Source of the DNA: JBKBKC01 sp046294265
GTDB lineage: Bacteria > Pseudomonadota > Alphaproteobacteria > Rhodobacterales > Rhodobacteraceae
Direction: 5' to 3'
DNA length: 64,000 bases
Assembly: GCA_046294265.1 (NCBI GenBank)
Contig: JBKBKC010000013.1
Coordinates: 62,001-126,000 of the forward strand
Both the position numbers and the translations under genes were made by a program. Each line of letters starts with the position of its first letter. Position 1 is the first letter of the stretch. A model generated the notes under the pieces. That model was given only the letters and a program-made list of their open reading frames with translations. It was not told the origin of the DNA and ran no database searches. This document shows, one piece after another, positions 27,142-35,661 of the stretch.

Positions 27142-27597
27142 ATGAAGCTCGCAACACTCTTTGCCGCCCTTGCAGCGGCATCCCTGGCTGCCCCCGCCTT
27201 TGCCGAAGGGGACGCCGAAAAGGGCGCCAAGGAATTCGGCAAGTGCAAGACCTGCCACATGATCGTGGCCGCCGATGGGACCGAAATCGTAAAGGGCCCG
27301 AAAACCGGCCCGAACCTCTGGGGCGTGATCGGCCGCCCCGTCGCCAGCTACGAAGGCTTTGGCTACGGCGATTCGCTCAAGGCCGTGGGCGAGACAGGCG
27401 CCATCTGGGACGAGGAGATGCTGGTCGCCTATGTGAAGGACCCGGCCAAATGGCTCAAGGAAACGTCGGGCGACAGCAAGGCCAAGTCCAAGATGTCGTT
27501 CAAGCTGGCCAAGGGCGGCGAGGATGTGGCCGCCTATCTGGCGACCTTCGCCACTCCCGCGGAAGAGGGCGAGGCCGCACCGGCCGCGACCAACTGA
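27142..27597 (+). CDS. cycA: Cytochrome c2/c550
   Basis: A 151-residue periplasmic class I c-type cytochrome. Signal peptide MKLATLFAALAAASLAAPAFA; haem attachment motif CKTCH at residues 35-39; EIVKGPKTGPNLWGVIGR and the Met ligand in KSKMSFKLAKGGEDVAAYLA are close to Rhodobacter cytochrome c2 and Paracoccus cytochrome c550. An Ala/Glu-rich tail (EEGEAAPAATN) resembles the c550 tail. It carries electrons from the bc1 complex to the aa3 oxidase, whose subunit I gene follows about 245 bases downstream. The ATG at 27142 lies after an AAGGACTGAAGAA segment. Confidence 0.93.
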   Translation: MKLATLFAALAAASLAAPAFAEGDAEKGAKEFGKCKTCHMIVAADGTEIVKGPKTGPNLWGVIGRPVASYEGFGYGDSLKAVGETGAIWDEEMLVAYVKDPAKWLKETSGDSKAKSKMSFKLAKGGEDVAAYLATFATPAEEGEAAPAATN

Positions 27598-27629
27598 TCC
27601 CGTCGCGGCGGCACGGTGGCTGACAGGGT

Positions 27630-27659
27630 CGGGGTGCGTGGCGAAAGCCGCGCACCCCG
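27630..27659 (+). terminator. Strong GAAA-tetraloop hairpin after the cytochrome c gene
   Basis: CGGGGTGCGTGGC and GCCGCGCACCCCG pair over 13 positions (one T-G wobble) and close on a GAAA tetraloop, 32 bases after the cycA stop. The stem is very stable, but the following CTCTCCC is not a T-run, so termination or 3'-end protection are both plausible. Confidence 0.65.
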
Positions 27660-27842
27660 CTCTCCCATTCGGGCTCCTGCGACAATCGGCCCCTGCGAAT
27701 CCGGCTTCCGGCTGATCTGCGTCAAAGAGTGTGGTGGACGACGACGCCCGGACATTCTAGAAACGCGATACAAGGTCCGGGCGGTGGCTCATCCAGCGCT
27801 CCCGTCATGACCGGACTGGCACACGAACAGCGGGAGACGCCA

Positions 27843-29513
27843 ATGGCCGACGCAGCCATCCATGGCCAAGAACATGACACACGGGGTTTCTTCACCCGCT
27901 GGTTCATGTCCACGAACCACAAGGATATCGGGATACTCTACATCTTCACCGGCGGGTTCGTCGGGCTGATCTCGGTGATCTTCACGGTTTACATGCGCAT
28001 GGAGCTTATGGAGCCCGGCGTTCAATACATGTGCATGGAGGGGATGCGCCTGACGGCGGCCGCGGTCGAGGATTGCACGCCCAACGGACACCTGTGGAAC
28101 GTGCTCATCACCGGCCACGGCATCCTGATGATGTTCTTCGTGGTCATCCCCGCGCTGTTCGGCGGTTTCGGCAACTATTTCATGCCGCTGCAGATCGGCG
28201 CACCGGACATGGCATTTCCGCGCATGAACAACCTGTCCTACTGGATGTTCGTCGCTGGTACATCGCTCGCCATCGCGTCGGTGTTCTCGCCCGGTGGCAA
28301 CGGCCAGCTCGGGTCGGGCGTGGGCTGGGTTCTCTACCCGCCGCTTTCCACGAACGAAGGCGGCTATTCGATGGACCTCGCCATTTTCGCCGTGCACCTG
28401 TCGGGGGCATCGTCGATCCTGGGCGCGATCAACATGATCACCACCTTCCTGAACATGCGGGCGCCGGGGATGACCCTGCACAAGGTGCCGCTGTTCGCAT
28501 GGTCGATCTTTGTCACCTCCTGGCTGATCCTGCTGGCGCTTCCGGTGCTCGCCGGTGCCATCACCATGCTGCTGACCGACCGCAATTTCGGCACCACCTT
28601 CTTCCAGCCTGCGGGCGGCGGTGACCCGATCCTCTACCAGCACATCCTGTGGTTCTTCGGCCACCCGGAAGTCTACATCATCATCCTGCCCGCCTTCGGC
28701 ATCATCAGCCATGTGATCGCGACCTTCGCCAAAAAGCCGATCTTCGGCTACCTGCCGATGGTCTATGCGATGGTGGCCATCGGCGTGCTGGGCTTCGTCG
28801 TCTGGGCGCACCACATGTACACCGTGGGGATGAGCCTGACGCAGCAGTCCTACTTCATGCTGGCGACCATGGTCATCGCGGTGCCAACCGGCATCAAGAT
28901 CTTCAGCTGGATCGCCACGATGTGGGGCGGGTCGGTGGAGTTCAAGGCGCCCATGCTCTGGGCCTTCGGCTTCCTCTTCCTCTTCACCGTCGGCGGCGTG
29001 ACGGGGATCGTGCTCAGCCAGGCCGGGATCGACCGCGCCTATCACGACACCTATTACGTCGTCGCCCACTTCCACTATGTGATGAGCCTTGGTGCCGTGT
29101 TCGGCATCTTTGCGGGCATCTACTACTGGATCGGCAAGATGTCGGGGCGGCAATACCCGGAATGGGCGGGCAAACTGCACTTCTGGGCCATGTTCATCGG
29201 CTCGAACCTGACCTTCTTCCCGCAGCACTTCCTGGGCCGCCAGGGGATGCCCCGCCGCTACATCGACTATCCCGAGGCCTTCGCCTACTGGAACTGGTGG
29301 TCGAGCGTGGGGGCCTTCCTGTCCTTCGCCTCCTTCGTGTTCTTCATCGGGGTGGTGTTCTGGACGCTGATGTATGGCCGCCGCGTGACCGAAAAAAACT
29401 ACTGGAACGAATACGCCGACACGCTGGAATGGACCCTGCCCTCGCCCCCGCCCGAACACACGTTCGAGCAGCTGCCCAAGCGCGAGGACTGGGACAAGAG
29501 CCACGCCCACTGA
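27843..29513 (+). CDS. ctaD: Cytochrome c oxidase subunit I, aa3-type
   Basis: A 556-residue, twelve-helix catalytic subunit that reduces oxygen to water and pumps protons. Visible: GHGILMMFF (haem a His), APDMAFPRMNN (entrance Asp of the D channel), WFFGHPEVYII (CuB His, cross-linked Tyr and the Glu of the D channel), WAHHMYT (two CuB His), GIKIFSWIATMWGG (K-channel Lys) and HFHYVMSLGAVFG (haem a and a3 His). Length and sequence match Rhodobacter/Paracoccus CtaD; the first periplasmic loop is of the short Paracoccus form. The ATG at 27843 follows GGGAGACGCC. As in relatives, the other subunits are encoded elsewhere. Confidence 0.97.
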   Translation: MADAAIHGQEHDTRGFFTRWFMSTNHKDIGILYIFTGGFVGLISVIFTVYMRMELMEPGVQYMCMEGMRLTAAAVEDCTPNGHLWNVLITGHGILMMFFVVIPALFGGFGNYFMPLQIGAPDMAFPRMNNLSYWMFVAGTSLAIASVFSPGGNGQLGSGVGWVLYPPLSTNEGGYSMDLAIFAVHLSGASSILGAINMITTFLNMRAPGMTLHKVPLFAWSIFVTSWLILLALPVLAGAITMLLTDRNFGTTFFQPAGGGDPILYQHILWFFGHPEVYIIILPAFGIISHVIATFAKKPIFGYLPMVYAMVAIGVLGFVVWAHHMYTVGMSLTQQSYFMLATMVIAVPTGIKIFSWIATMWGGSVEFKAPMLWAFGFLFLFTVGGVTGIVLSQAGIDRAYHDTYYVVAHFHYVMSLGAVFGIFAGIYYWIGKMSGRQYPEWAGKLHFWAMFIGSNLTFFPQHFLGRQGMPRRYIDYPEAFAYWNWWSSVGAFLSFASFVFFIGVVFWTLMYGRRVTEKNYWNEYADTLEWTLPSPPPEHTFEQLPKREDWDKSHAH

Positions 29514-29520
29514 CGCAACC

Positions 29521-29552
29521 CAAAGGGCCTCGGAGAAATCTGGGGCCCTTTG
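29521..29552 (+). terminator. Terminator of ctaD
   Basis: CAAAGGGCC and GGCCCTTTG form a perfect 9-bp stem with a 14-base loop, starting eight bases after the stop codon. Confidence 0.65.
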
Positions 29553-29581
29553 CACGTTGTGGCGCGAGGGTCAGCCTTGCA

Positions 29582-30154
29582 ATGATGATTCCGCCTCCCC
29601 TCCACGTCCCCGCGCTGCTGCTCTGGCTGATCCTGCCCCTTGTGATGCGCCGCCCCTTTCGCGGTGCGGATCTGCCGCCGACCCCGGCTGCGACAGCGGT
29701 TCTGGCGATCCTGCTGGTCGCGTCCATGCTGGCGCCGGGTGATCCCGTGTCGGGCCTCGGACACGGGGATGACACCTACGTTTTCGGCTTTGCCTGGGCG
29801 TTGTTTCCTGACCATCGTCACTATCTGGCAGGACTGGGTTTTGTTGCCCTGGGCGTGGCGGGGGCTGCCATGTTGGCGGCCGGGCTTGCCGATGGGCAGG
29901 AAAAACATCGCCGCCGCTTTCTGAAGGCGGCCATCGGAACTGCGGCCTATGCCTTTCACGCGGGAACGGGGCTCATCGCAGTTGTGACGCTGGACCGCGC
30001 CACGCAAGCTCCGCGCCGGTATGTCGCTGATCCGCAAGTGCTGGAATGGCAGAATCAGGCTGGCATCTGGGCATCGATGATGATGACGGTGGCGGGCCTT
30101 GTGGTGCTGACCCTGCTCGCCCTTGCCCTGCTGCGCCATGTGATCCGGTCCTGA
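29582..30154 (+). CDS. Hypothetical membrane protein
   Basis: A 190-residue open frame with codon use like its neighbours. Hydrophobic segments lie at about residues 5-20, 33-50, 86-105 and 163-187; between them are a soluble loop with GHGDDTYVFGFAWALFPDHRH and a charged stretch (ADGQEKHRRRFLK). I recognise no family. The upstream region carries no good ribosome site, and a long antisense frame covers the same bases, so the call rests on the protein-like character of the translation. Confidence 0.5.
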   Translation: MMIPPPLHVPALLLWLILPLVMRRPFRGADLPPTPAATAVLAILLVASMLAPGDPVSGLGHGDDTYVFGFAWALFPDHRHYLAGLGFVALGVAGAAMLAAGLADGQEKHRRRFLKAAIGTAAYAFHAGTGLIAVVTLDRATQAPRRYVADPQVLEWQNQAGIWASMMMTVAGLVVLTLLALALLRHVIRS

Positions 30155-30315
30155 CATCCGTGCCCGCACAGGTTGGGCGGACACGGCCTGCCGCTCATGC
30201 CATGTGATCACGCTGGCCCGGGGGCCTGTTGCCGTTCGGACCGCGCCAGCCGCGCCGCCGCGTCTATCCGAACCGGCCAGCCCAAACCACCCCGCGCGAC
30301 AGGCAAGGCTGCCCC

Positions 30316-30900
30316 TCAATACCGCGTGCGCGACCGCTCACGCGACGGCAACTCGCCCGCATGGTCCAGCGCACCCGAGGGCGCGGTCTTGCGCACCGTC
30401 GCCTCCAGCCCGGCCTTGCCGGTGCTCGCATCGGGGTAATGAGGGTGCAGCGCGCCGCCATCCTCCATCATCGCATTGGGCTCGGCCTGGCCCTCGGCCT
30501 TCAGCGCCATGGCCTTGGTCGCGAGGTCATGCTGGGACGGTGCGGCCTCCGCGTCCTCCTCGGCGTCGCCCTGTCCCCTCCCGTCACGCTCGGCCATCGC
30601 GCGGCTCAGCGCCGCGTTCAGATAGTCATGCTTGCTGCGCGTCCCGGCATTGCCTGACGCCGGTGTGGCGCCCGCAGGCGCCGCCTTCGACCGCGCCTCG
30701 CGCCCCTGCCGGTCGGCCATGTCGCGCGCGCGGTTTCGCCGCGACCGCAGGCGGGTGACAAGATCGGACAGGTCGCGGTCCGACAGCGCCCCCAGCGCGG
30801 GCTGGCGCGCCTGATCGGACATGGCCATCTCGTCGGCATCCAGCGCGCGCCGCTCTGCGTCCGTGGCCGGGCCGTCGAAACTGTCGGGTGTCGTTGCCAT
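30316..30900 (-). CDS. Conserved hypothetical hydrophilic protein
   Basis: A 194-residue, highly charged protein without membrane segments or signal peptide, starting at ATG 30900 just after a GAAAGGA ribosome site. It contains ATDAERRALDADEMAMSDQARQPALGALSDRDLSDLVTRLRSRRNRARDMADRQGREARSKA, then a low-complexity linker and a conserved-looking tail (MMEDGGALHPHYPDASTGKAGLEA ... PSRERSRTRY). The pattern resembles small Rhodobacteraceae proteins of unknown role that I have seen without a domain name. The helical Arg-rich stretch could bind nucleic acid; this is speculation. Confidence 0.75.
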   Translation of the reverse strand: MATTPDSFDGPATDAERRALDADEMAMSDQARQPALGALSDRDLSDLVTRLRSRRNRARDMADRQGREARSKAAPAGATPASGNAGTRSKHDYLNAALSRAMAERDGRGQGDAEEDAEAAPSQHDLATKAMALKAEGQAEPNAMMEDGGALHPHYPDASTGKAGLEATVRKTAPSGALDHAGELPSRERSRTRY

Positions 30901-31029
30901 GGGAATCGTCCTTTCTGTCGGATTGCATCCATCAACGTTCAGGTGCCGCGCAGGGTTCCATCGCGGCCGGACCGCGACAGATCGCGCAGGCCCCTTTCCC
31001 GCCGCCCCGCACCGGCATAATATCCCGTG

Positions 31030-31515
31030 ATGCCCTACCAATGGCTTCCCCCTTCCGATGACGGTCAGCGCCTGCACCTCTGGCCGCACCGGTCCTTGCC
31101 GAAAACCGGCTTTGTCTGGTTCATCGGGGTGACCGCCGCCCTGATCGCACTGCCGCTTCTGGCGGTTCTGGGGTCGCCGGTCCTGTGGGGCCTTTTGCCC
31201 TTCGTGATCGTGGCCGTGGCGGGACTGTGGTTCGCGCTGCGGCGCAGCTACCGTGACGGGCAGATCATCGAGGATCTGGTGCTGTCGCCAGAGATGGTCA
31301 GACTCACGCGGCACGGCCCGCACGGATTGCGGCAGGACTGGCAGGCCAATCCCCACTGGGTGCGGGTGATCCTGCACCCCAAGGGCGGACCGGTGCCCAA
31401 CTACCTGACCCTGCAGGGCGGTCCGCGCGAGGTCGAACTGGGCGCCTTCCTGTCCGAGGATGAGCGTCTGGCGTTGCGGGTGGAACTGGACAGGGCTTTC
31501 GCCGAGGGCCGCTGA
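31030..31515 (+). CDS. DUF2244 integral membrane protein
   Basis: A 161-residue protein of the DUF2244 family: two adjacent hydrophobic helices (about residues 28-45 and 49-68, GFVWFIGVTAALIALPLLAVLGSP and LLPFVIVAVAGLWFALRR) followed by a soluble beta-rich part with SYRDGQIIEDLVLSPEMVRLTRHGP and FLSEDERLALRVEL. Function unknown; family members often sit near cytochrome oxidase or nitrogen-regulation genes, and ctaD is 1.5 kb away. The start could be GTG 31027 or ATG 31030. Confidence 0.85.
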   Translation: MPYQWLPPSDDGQRLHLWPHRSLPKTGFVWFIGVTAALIALPLLAVLGSPVLWGLLPFVIVAVAGLWFALRRSYRDGQIIEDLVLSPEMVRLTRHGPHGLRQDWQANPHWVRVILHPKGGPVPNYLTLQGGPREVELGAFLSEDERLALRVELDRAFAEGR

Positions 31516-31576
31516 GGCGGCCAGGGTGTTGCCGCGGGTGTTGCGGCGGGCCGTTGCATCGCGCGCGGCCTGTCAG

Positions 31577-31609
31577 GACGCGAAACCGACGCGAAACCGA
31601 CGCGAAACC
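31577..31609 (+). repeat. Three tandem 11-bp repeats
   Basis: GACGCGAAACC occurs three times head to tail, followed by GACAGGC. It sits between the convergent DUF2244 and YqeY genes. The reverse complement (GGTTTCGCGTC) matches the array at 59228-59271. Confidence 0.85.
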
Positions 31610-31641
31610 GACAGGCACCAGACAGGTGCCGACAGCAGACC

Positions 31642-32103
31642 CTACCCCAGCCGCGCCTTCACCATCGGCCCCACCGCCGCGAAATCCATCATGCCGGTGT
31701 GGCGCTCCTTGAGCACCGCCATCACCCGCCCCATGTCACGGATGCTGCCTGCCCCCACCTCTCCGATCGCCGCCCCGATGGCCGCCTCGACCTCTGCAGG
31801 CTCCATCTGGCGGGGCAGGAATTCGCCGATCACCCGGATCTCGTTCAACTCCTTCTCGGCCAATTCCAGCCGCCCGCCTTCCTCGTAGGCGCGCGCACTT
31901 TCCTGGCGCTGCTTCACCATGCGCCCCAGGATCGCAAGGATATCCGCCTCAGCCAGTTCGGTGCCGTCCACCCCCTCGCCGCGCATCGCGATCTCACGGT
32001 CCTTGATGGCGGCGTTGATCAGCCGCAGCGTGGACAGCCGGTCGGCATCCCTGGCCCGCATCGCATCCTTCAGGTCGGCCGACAGCCGTTCGCGCAAGTT
32101 CAT
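31642..32103 (-). CDS. GatB/YqeY-domain protein
   Basis: A 153-residue protein, the usual YqeY length, helical throughout: MNLRERLSADLKDAMRARDADRLSTLRLINAAIKDREIAMRG, ILAILGRMVKQRQESARAYEEGGRLELAEKELNEIRVIGEFLPRQM, then the tail domain (IGEVGAGSIRDMGRVMAVLKERHTGMMD) shared with the GatB subunit of tRNA amidotransferases. Its role is not settled; tRNA-related chaperoning is assumed from the tail domain. Three ATGs are close together; 32103 was chosen because MNLRERL fits the family N-terminus. It is divergent from carA. Confidence 0.9.
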   Translation of the reverse strand: MNLRERLSADLKDAMRARDADRLSTLRLINAAIKDREIAMRGEGVDGTELAEADILAILGRMVKQRQESARAYEEGGRLELAEKELNEIRVIGEFLPRQMEPAEVEAAIGAAIGEVGAGSIRDMGRVMAVLKERHTGMMDFAAVGPMVKARLG

Positions 32104-32221
32104 CGCATCCATCCCCATGGCCCCGCAGACCGGGAGCCTACAACCTCGCTGCGGCGCGCGCAACCGAGAGGTTCTGCTTCAAGCCACTGATATCGCAACA
32201 TAACCCTTTTGCGCCGCCCCC

Positions 32222-32250
32222 TTGACCCGACTTCGCCCCACCCTTAGGTT
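32222..32250 (+). promoter_or_regulatory. Candidate sigma-70 promoter of carA
   Basis: TTGACC (32222-32227) and TAGGTT (32245-32250) are 17 bases apart, and carA starts 32 bases after the latter. The -10 match is modest. Confidence 0.4.
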
Positions 32251-32281
32251 CCGCCAACCGCGCCGTTGGGGGATCAGACTC

Positions 32282-33442
32282 ATGCCGCACCCAGCCTCCC
32301 CCCGCCCCACCGCCTGCCTCGTGCTGGCAGATGGAACAATATTTTACGGTCGCGGCTTCGGCGCGACGGGCGAGACGGTTGCCGAGCTTGTGTTCAACAC
32401 CGCGATGACAGGCTATCAGGAGATCATGACCGATCCGTCCTATGCGGGCCAGATCGTCACCTTCACCTTTCCGCATGTCGGCAATGTCGGCACCAACGCC
32501 GAGGACGACGAAACAGCCGATCCCGTCGCGGCCGGCATGGTGGTGAAATGGGACCCGACCGAACCCGCCAACTGGCGCGCCCGGGGGCGGCTGACCGACT
32601 GGCTGGCGGCGCGGGGCCGCATTGGCATGGCCGGCATCGACACCCGCCGCCTGACCCGCGCCATCCGCCAGCAGGGCGCGCCCCACGCGGCCCTCGCCCA
32701 TGACCCCGAAGGCCGCTTCGATATCGAGCGTCTGGTGGCCAAGGCGCGCGGCTGGCGCGGGCTGGTGGGCCTTGACCTCGCGCGCGATGTGACCTGCGCG
32801 CAATCCTACCGCTGGGACGAGATGACATGGGCCTGGCCGCAGGGCTATGCCCGGCGGACCGGGCCGGGCCTTCGGGTGGTGGCGCTGGACTATGGGGCCA
32901 AGCGCAACATCCTGCGCTGCCTTGCCTCTGCGGGCTGCGAGGTGACGGTGCTGCCCGCCACTGCCACGGCAGACGAGGTGCTGTCGCATGATCCTGAGGG
33001 CGTATTCCTGTCGAACGGCCCCGGCGACCCGGCGGCGACAGGGGCCTATGCGGTGCCGATGATCCAGGGCGTGCTGGCGGCGGGCCTGCCGGTGTTCGGC
33101 ATTTGTCTGGGCCACCAGATGCTGGCGCTCGCCCTGGGTGCGCGGACGGTCAAGATGAACCACGGCCACCATGGGGCGAACCATCCGGTGAAGGACGTGG
33201 AAACCGGCAAGGTTGAGATCACGTCGATGAATCATGGATTTACGGTTGACAGCCAGACCCTGCCACCGGGCGTGGTGGAAACCCATGTCAGCCTGTTCGA
33301 CGGGTCGAACTGCGGCATCCGCCTGGCCGACCGCCCGGTTTTTTCGGTGCAGTATCACCCCGAAGCCAGCCCCGGCCCGCAAGACAGCGTGTATCTGTTC
33401 ACCCGCTTCGCTGCGGCCATGCAGGCAAACCGCGCGGCCTGA
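32282..33442 (+). CDS. carA: Carbamoyl-phosphate synthase small subunit
   Basis: A 386-residue glutaminase subunit that feeds ammonia to CarB for arginine and pyrimidine synthesis. N-terminal domain: LVLADGTIFYGRGFGATGETVAELVFNTAMTGYQEIMTDPSYAGQIVTFT. The class I glutamine amidotransferase domain holds LSNGPGDP, the nucleophile in FGICLGHQ and the catalytic His/Glu in YHPEASPGP. ATG 32282 matches the family N-terminus; the open frame upstream overlaps the promoter candidate. carB is not adjacent, as is common in this group. Confidence 0.96.
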   Translation: MPHPASPRPTACLVLADGTIFYGRGFGATGETVAELVFNTAMTGYQEIMTDPSYAGQIVTFTFPHVGNVGTNAEDDETADPVAAGMVVKWDPTEPANWRARGRLTDWLAARGRIGMAGIDTRRLTRAIRQQGAPHAALAHDPEGRFDIERLVAKARGWRGLVGLDLARDVTCAQSYRWDEMTWAWPQGYARRTGPGLRVVALDYGAKRNILRCLASAGCEVTVLPATATADEVLSHDPEGVFLSNGPGDPAATGAYAVPMIQGVLAAGLPVFGICLGHQMLALALGARTVKMNHGHHGANHPVKDVETGKVEITSMNHGFTVDSQTLPPGVVETHVSLFDGSNCGIRLADRPVFSVQYHPEASPGPQDSVYLFTRFAAAMQANRAA

Positions 33443-33538
33443 CGAGGCGATCCCGTCAGGGCTGCCGGATCAAATCGCCGTTAACGCAAAATTAATCCCT
33501 CGCGCGCGATGGTGCCGCATGCGCGCTCGGGGGGTTCG

Positions 33539-35653
33539 ATGTCGGCACCGATGATCCCGCTGCGGCCGCCACCCGGGCAGATGTCGGCGTGGCAGAACCC
33601 ATCTCACCACGATGCATCGCGCCGCGTCACGGTTCCGGCCGCAGGCGCGGGCAGTTTCGCACGGGCGCTGCTGGACACTCGCGCCGTGACAGGCCACGGC
33701 CTCTTGCGCGGTCTTGCGCTGCAACGCCAGCACGGTGGCTCTCTGGTCGATATCCTTCTGGCACAGGGCTTTGGCGATGAGGGTGCGCTCTATTCCGTCA
33801 TGGCGCGGCACTGGCGGGTGGCGCTGGTCAATCCCGCGAGCCTGCCGCCAGAGCCTGGACTGATCGGCCGTTTCGGCGCAGAGCGGGCGCTGCGGCATCA
33901 CCTCCTGCCGTGGCGAATTGCAGGCCGGACGGTGGTGGTCCTCGCGGCGCGTCCCGAGGATTTCGCAACGCACCGGGCCGAGCTTGAGGCGTCGCTGGGG
34001 CCGGTGACCTTGGCCCTTGCCCCCGCGCACCAGATCGAACGGGCCATCCTTGCCTCGCACGGACCCAGCCTCGCGCGGGCGGCTGAACTGTCGGTGCCCG
34101 CTCGCGACAGCAGCCGCACCTGGACCGCCGAAAGCGCGTGGCGCTGGCTGGGGCTCGTCGGGGTGGCTGCGGCGGCCCTGCTCTGGGTGGCGCCGCAGGT
34201 GCCGCTGATCCTGCTTGTGGCCTGGGTGCTGGTGACGCTGATGCTGACCGTCGGCCTCAAGGCTGCCGCAGCGCTGGCCAGCCTGCGCGCGCCCACCCCC
34301 GCAGGCACGCCCCCCGTCATCGCCCGCCTTCCCGTCGTCTCGGTCATGGTGGCGCTCTACCGCGAGGCGGGCATCGCCCCCCGCCTGATCCGCCGGCTGG
34401 AGGCGCTGGACTATCCGCGCGACCTTCTGGACGTGGTTCTGGTGGTCGAGGCCGAGGACAGCCTGACGCGCGATGCCCTTGCCCGTGCGGGCCTGCCGCC
34501 CTGGATGCGCGTCGTGGCCGTGCCCCCCGGCCGGGTCAAGACCAAGCCGCGCGCGCTGAACTATGCGATGGGCCTGTGCCGGGGGTCGATCATCGGGGTC
34601 TACGACGCCGAGGATGCGCCTGCCCCGGACCAGATCATGCGCGTGGTGCAGCGGTTTCACGAAAGCCCGCCGAAGGTCGCCTGCCTGCAGGGGGTGCTGG
34701 ATTTCTACAACCCGCGCGCCAACTGGATGGCGCGGTGTTTTGCGATGGAATATGCCGCATGGTTCCGGGTGATCCTGCCCGGGCTGGCACGACTGGGCAT
34801 GCCCGTGCCGCTGGGGGGCACGACGCTGTTCTTCCGCCGCCGCGCGCTGGAAGAGCTTGGGGCTTGGGACGCCTGGAACGTGACCGAGGACGCAGACCTC
34901 GGCATCCGCCTCGCGCGGCGCGGATATCGCACCGAACTGATCGACAGCGTGACCCTCGAAGAGGCGAATTGCCGCGCATGGCCCTGGGTCAAGCAGCGGT
35001 CGCGCTGGATCAAGGGCTACATGATGACGTGGATCGTCCACATGCGCCGCCCGCGCGAATTGTGGCGAGAGCTGGGGCCGCGCGGGTTCCTCGGGTTCCA
35101 GATCCTGTTCCTCGGCACGCTGTCGCAATTCCTGCTGGCGCCGGTGCTGTGGTCGTTCTGGCTGGTGCCGATGGGCCTGCCGCATCCGGTGGCGGGGGCG
35201 TTGCCAGGGGGGGCGATGATCGGCCTCCTGGGCCTGTTCCTGCTGACCGAGTCGGTGAACCTGATCGTGGGCTGGATCGGCCTGCGCCAGACGCGGCACG
35301 GCATGTCGCCGCTCTGGCTGCCCACGCTGCACGGCTATTTCCCGCTGGCGGCGCTGGCGGCCTACAAGGCGGCATGGGAAATGGTGACCCGCCCGTTCTA
35401 CTGGGACAAGACCAGCCACGGCCTTCATCTCTGCGCGGCGCCGCCTGCGCCTGTCGCAGATGCGCCAGCACCGCCACGCGCGGTCCCCTCGGCCTTTGCC
35501 CCGCCGCGGCTGACGGCGGTGCAGGCGCTCGACCGGGCGCGCCGATTGCACCCGCAACTGTTGCCCGAACCCACAGGACCCCCGGAAACTGGCGCAGAGC
35601 GGCAGCAGGCCATGCCAAGGCGCGCCCCCGCCAAACTGATCGCGGCCGAGTGA
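33539..35653 (+). CDS. GT2 glycosyltransferase with N-terminal MshEN/GspE-N-like domain
   Basis: A 704-residue membrane glycosyltransferase of the cellulose-synthase type. Residues about 50-180 (GLLRGLALQRQHGGSLVDILLAQGFGDEGALYSVMARHWRVALVNP) resemble the MshEN/GspE N-terminal domain, known from cyclic-di-GMP-binding ATPases. Two helices follow (about 215-245), then the GT-A core with VYDAEDAPAPDQ (DxD-type), NVTEDADLGIRLARRGYRT (TED) and QRSRWIKGYM (QxxRW), and four more C-terminal helices. It likely polymerises or exports a polysaccharide, with possible c-di-GMP control via the N-terminal domain (inference). ATG 33539 follows a G-rich ribosome site (GGGGGGTTCG). Confidence 0.88.
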   Translation: MSAPMIPLRPPPGQMSAWQNPSHHDASRRVTVPAAGAGSFARALLDTRAVTGHGLLRGLALQRQHGGSLVDILLAQGFGDEGALYSVMARHWRVALVNPASLPPEPGLIGRFGAERALRHHLLPWRIAGRTVVVLAARPEDFATHRAELEASLGPVTLALAPAHQIERAILASHGPSLARAAELSVPARDSSRTWTAESAWRWLGLVGVAAAALLWVAPQVPLILLVAWVLVTLMLTVGLKAAAALASLRAPTPAGTPPVIARLPVVSVMVALYREAGIAPRLIRRLEALDYPRDLLDVVLVVEAEDSLTRDALARAGLPPWMRVVAVPPGRVKTKPRALNYAMGLCRGSIIGVYDAEDAPAPDQIMRVVQRFHESPPKVACLQGVLDFYNPRANWMARCFAMEYAAWFRVILPGLARLGMPVPLGGTTLFFRRRALEELGAWDAWNVTEDADLGIRLARRGYRTELIDSVTLEEANCRAWPWVKQRSRWIKGYMMTWIVHMRRPRELWRELGPRGFLGFQILFLGTLSQFLLAPVLWSFWLVPMGLPHPVAGALPGGAMIGLLGLFLLTESVNLIVGWIGLRQTRHGMSPLWLPTLHGYFPLAALAAYKAAWEMVTRPFYWDKTSHGLHLCAAPPAPVADAPAPPRAVPSAFAPPRLTAVQALDRARRLHPQLLPEPTGPPETGAERQQAMPRRAPAKLIAAE

Positions 35654-35661
35654 CCCCGCCC

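Noticed and set aside
27600..27842. Possible extra gene between the cytochrome c gene and ctaD
   Set aside because: The short frames overlap the hairpin and have no ribosome site or protein-like character.
33470..35557. A 695-codon minus-strand open frame
   Set aside because: It is antisense to the glycosyltransferase, which has clear catalytic motifs on the other strand.
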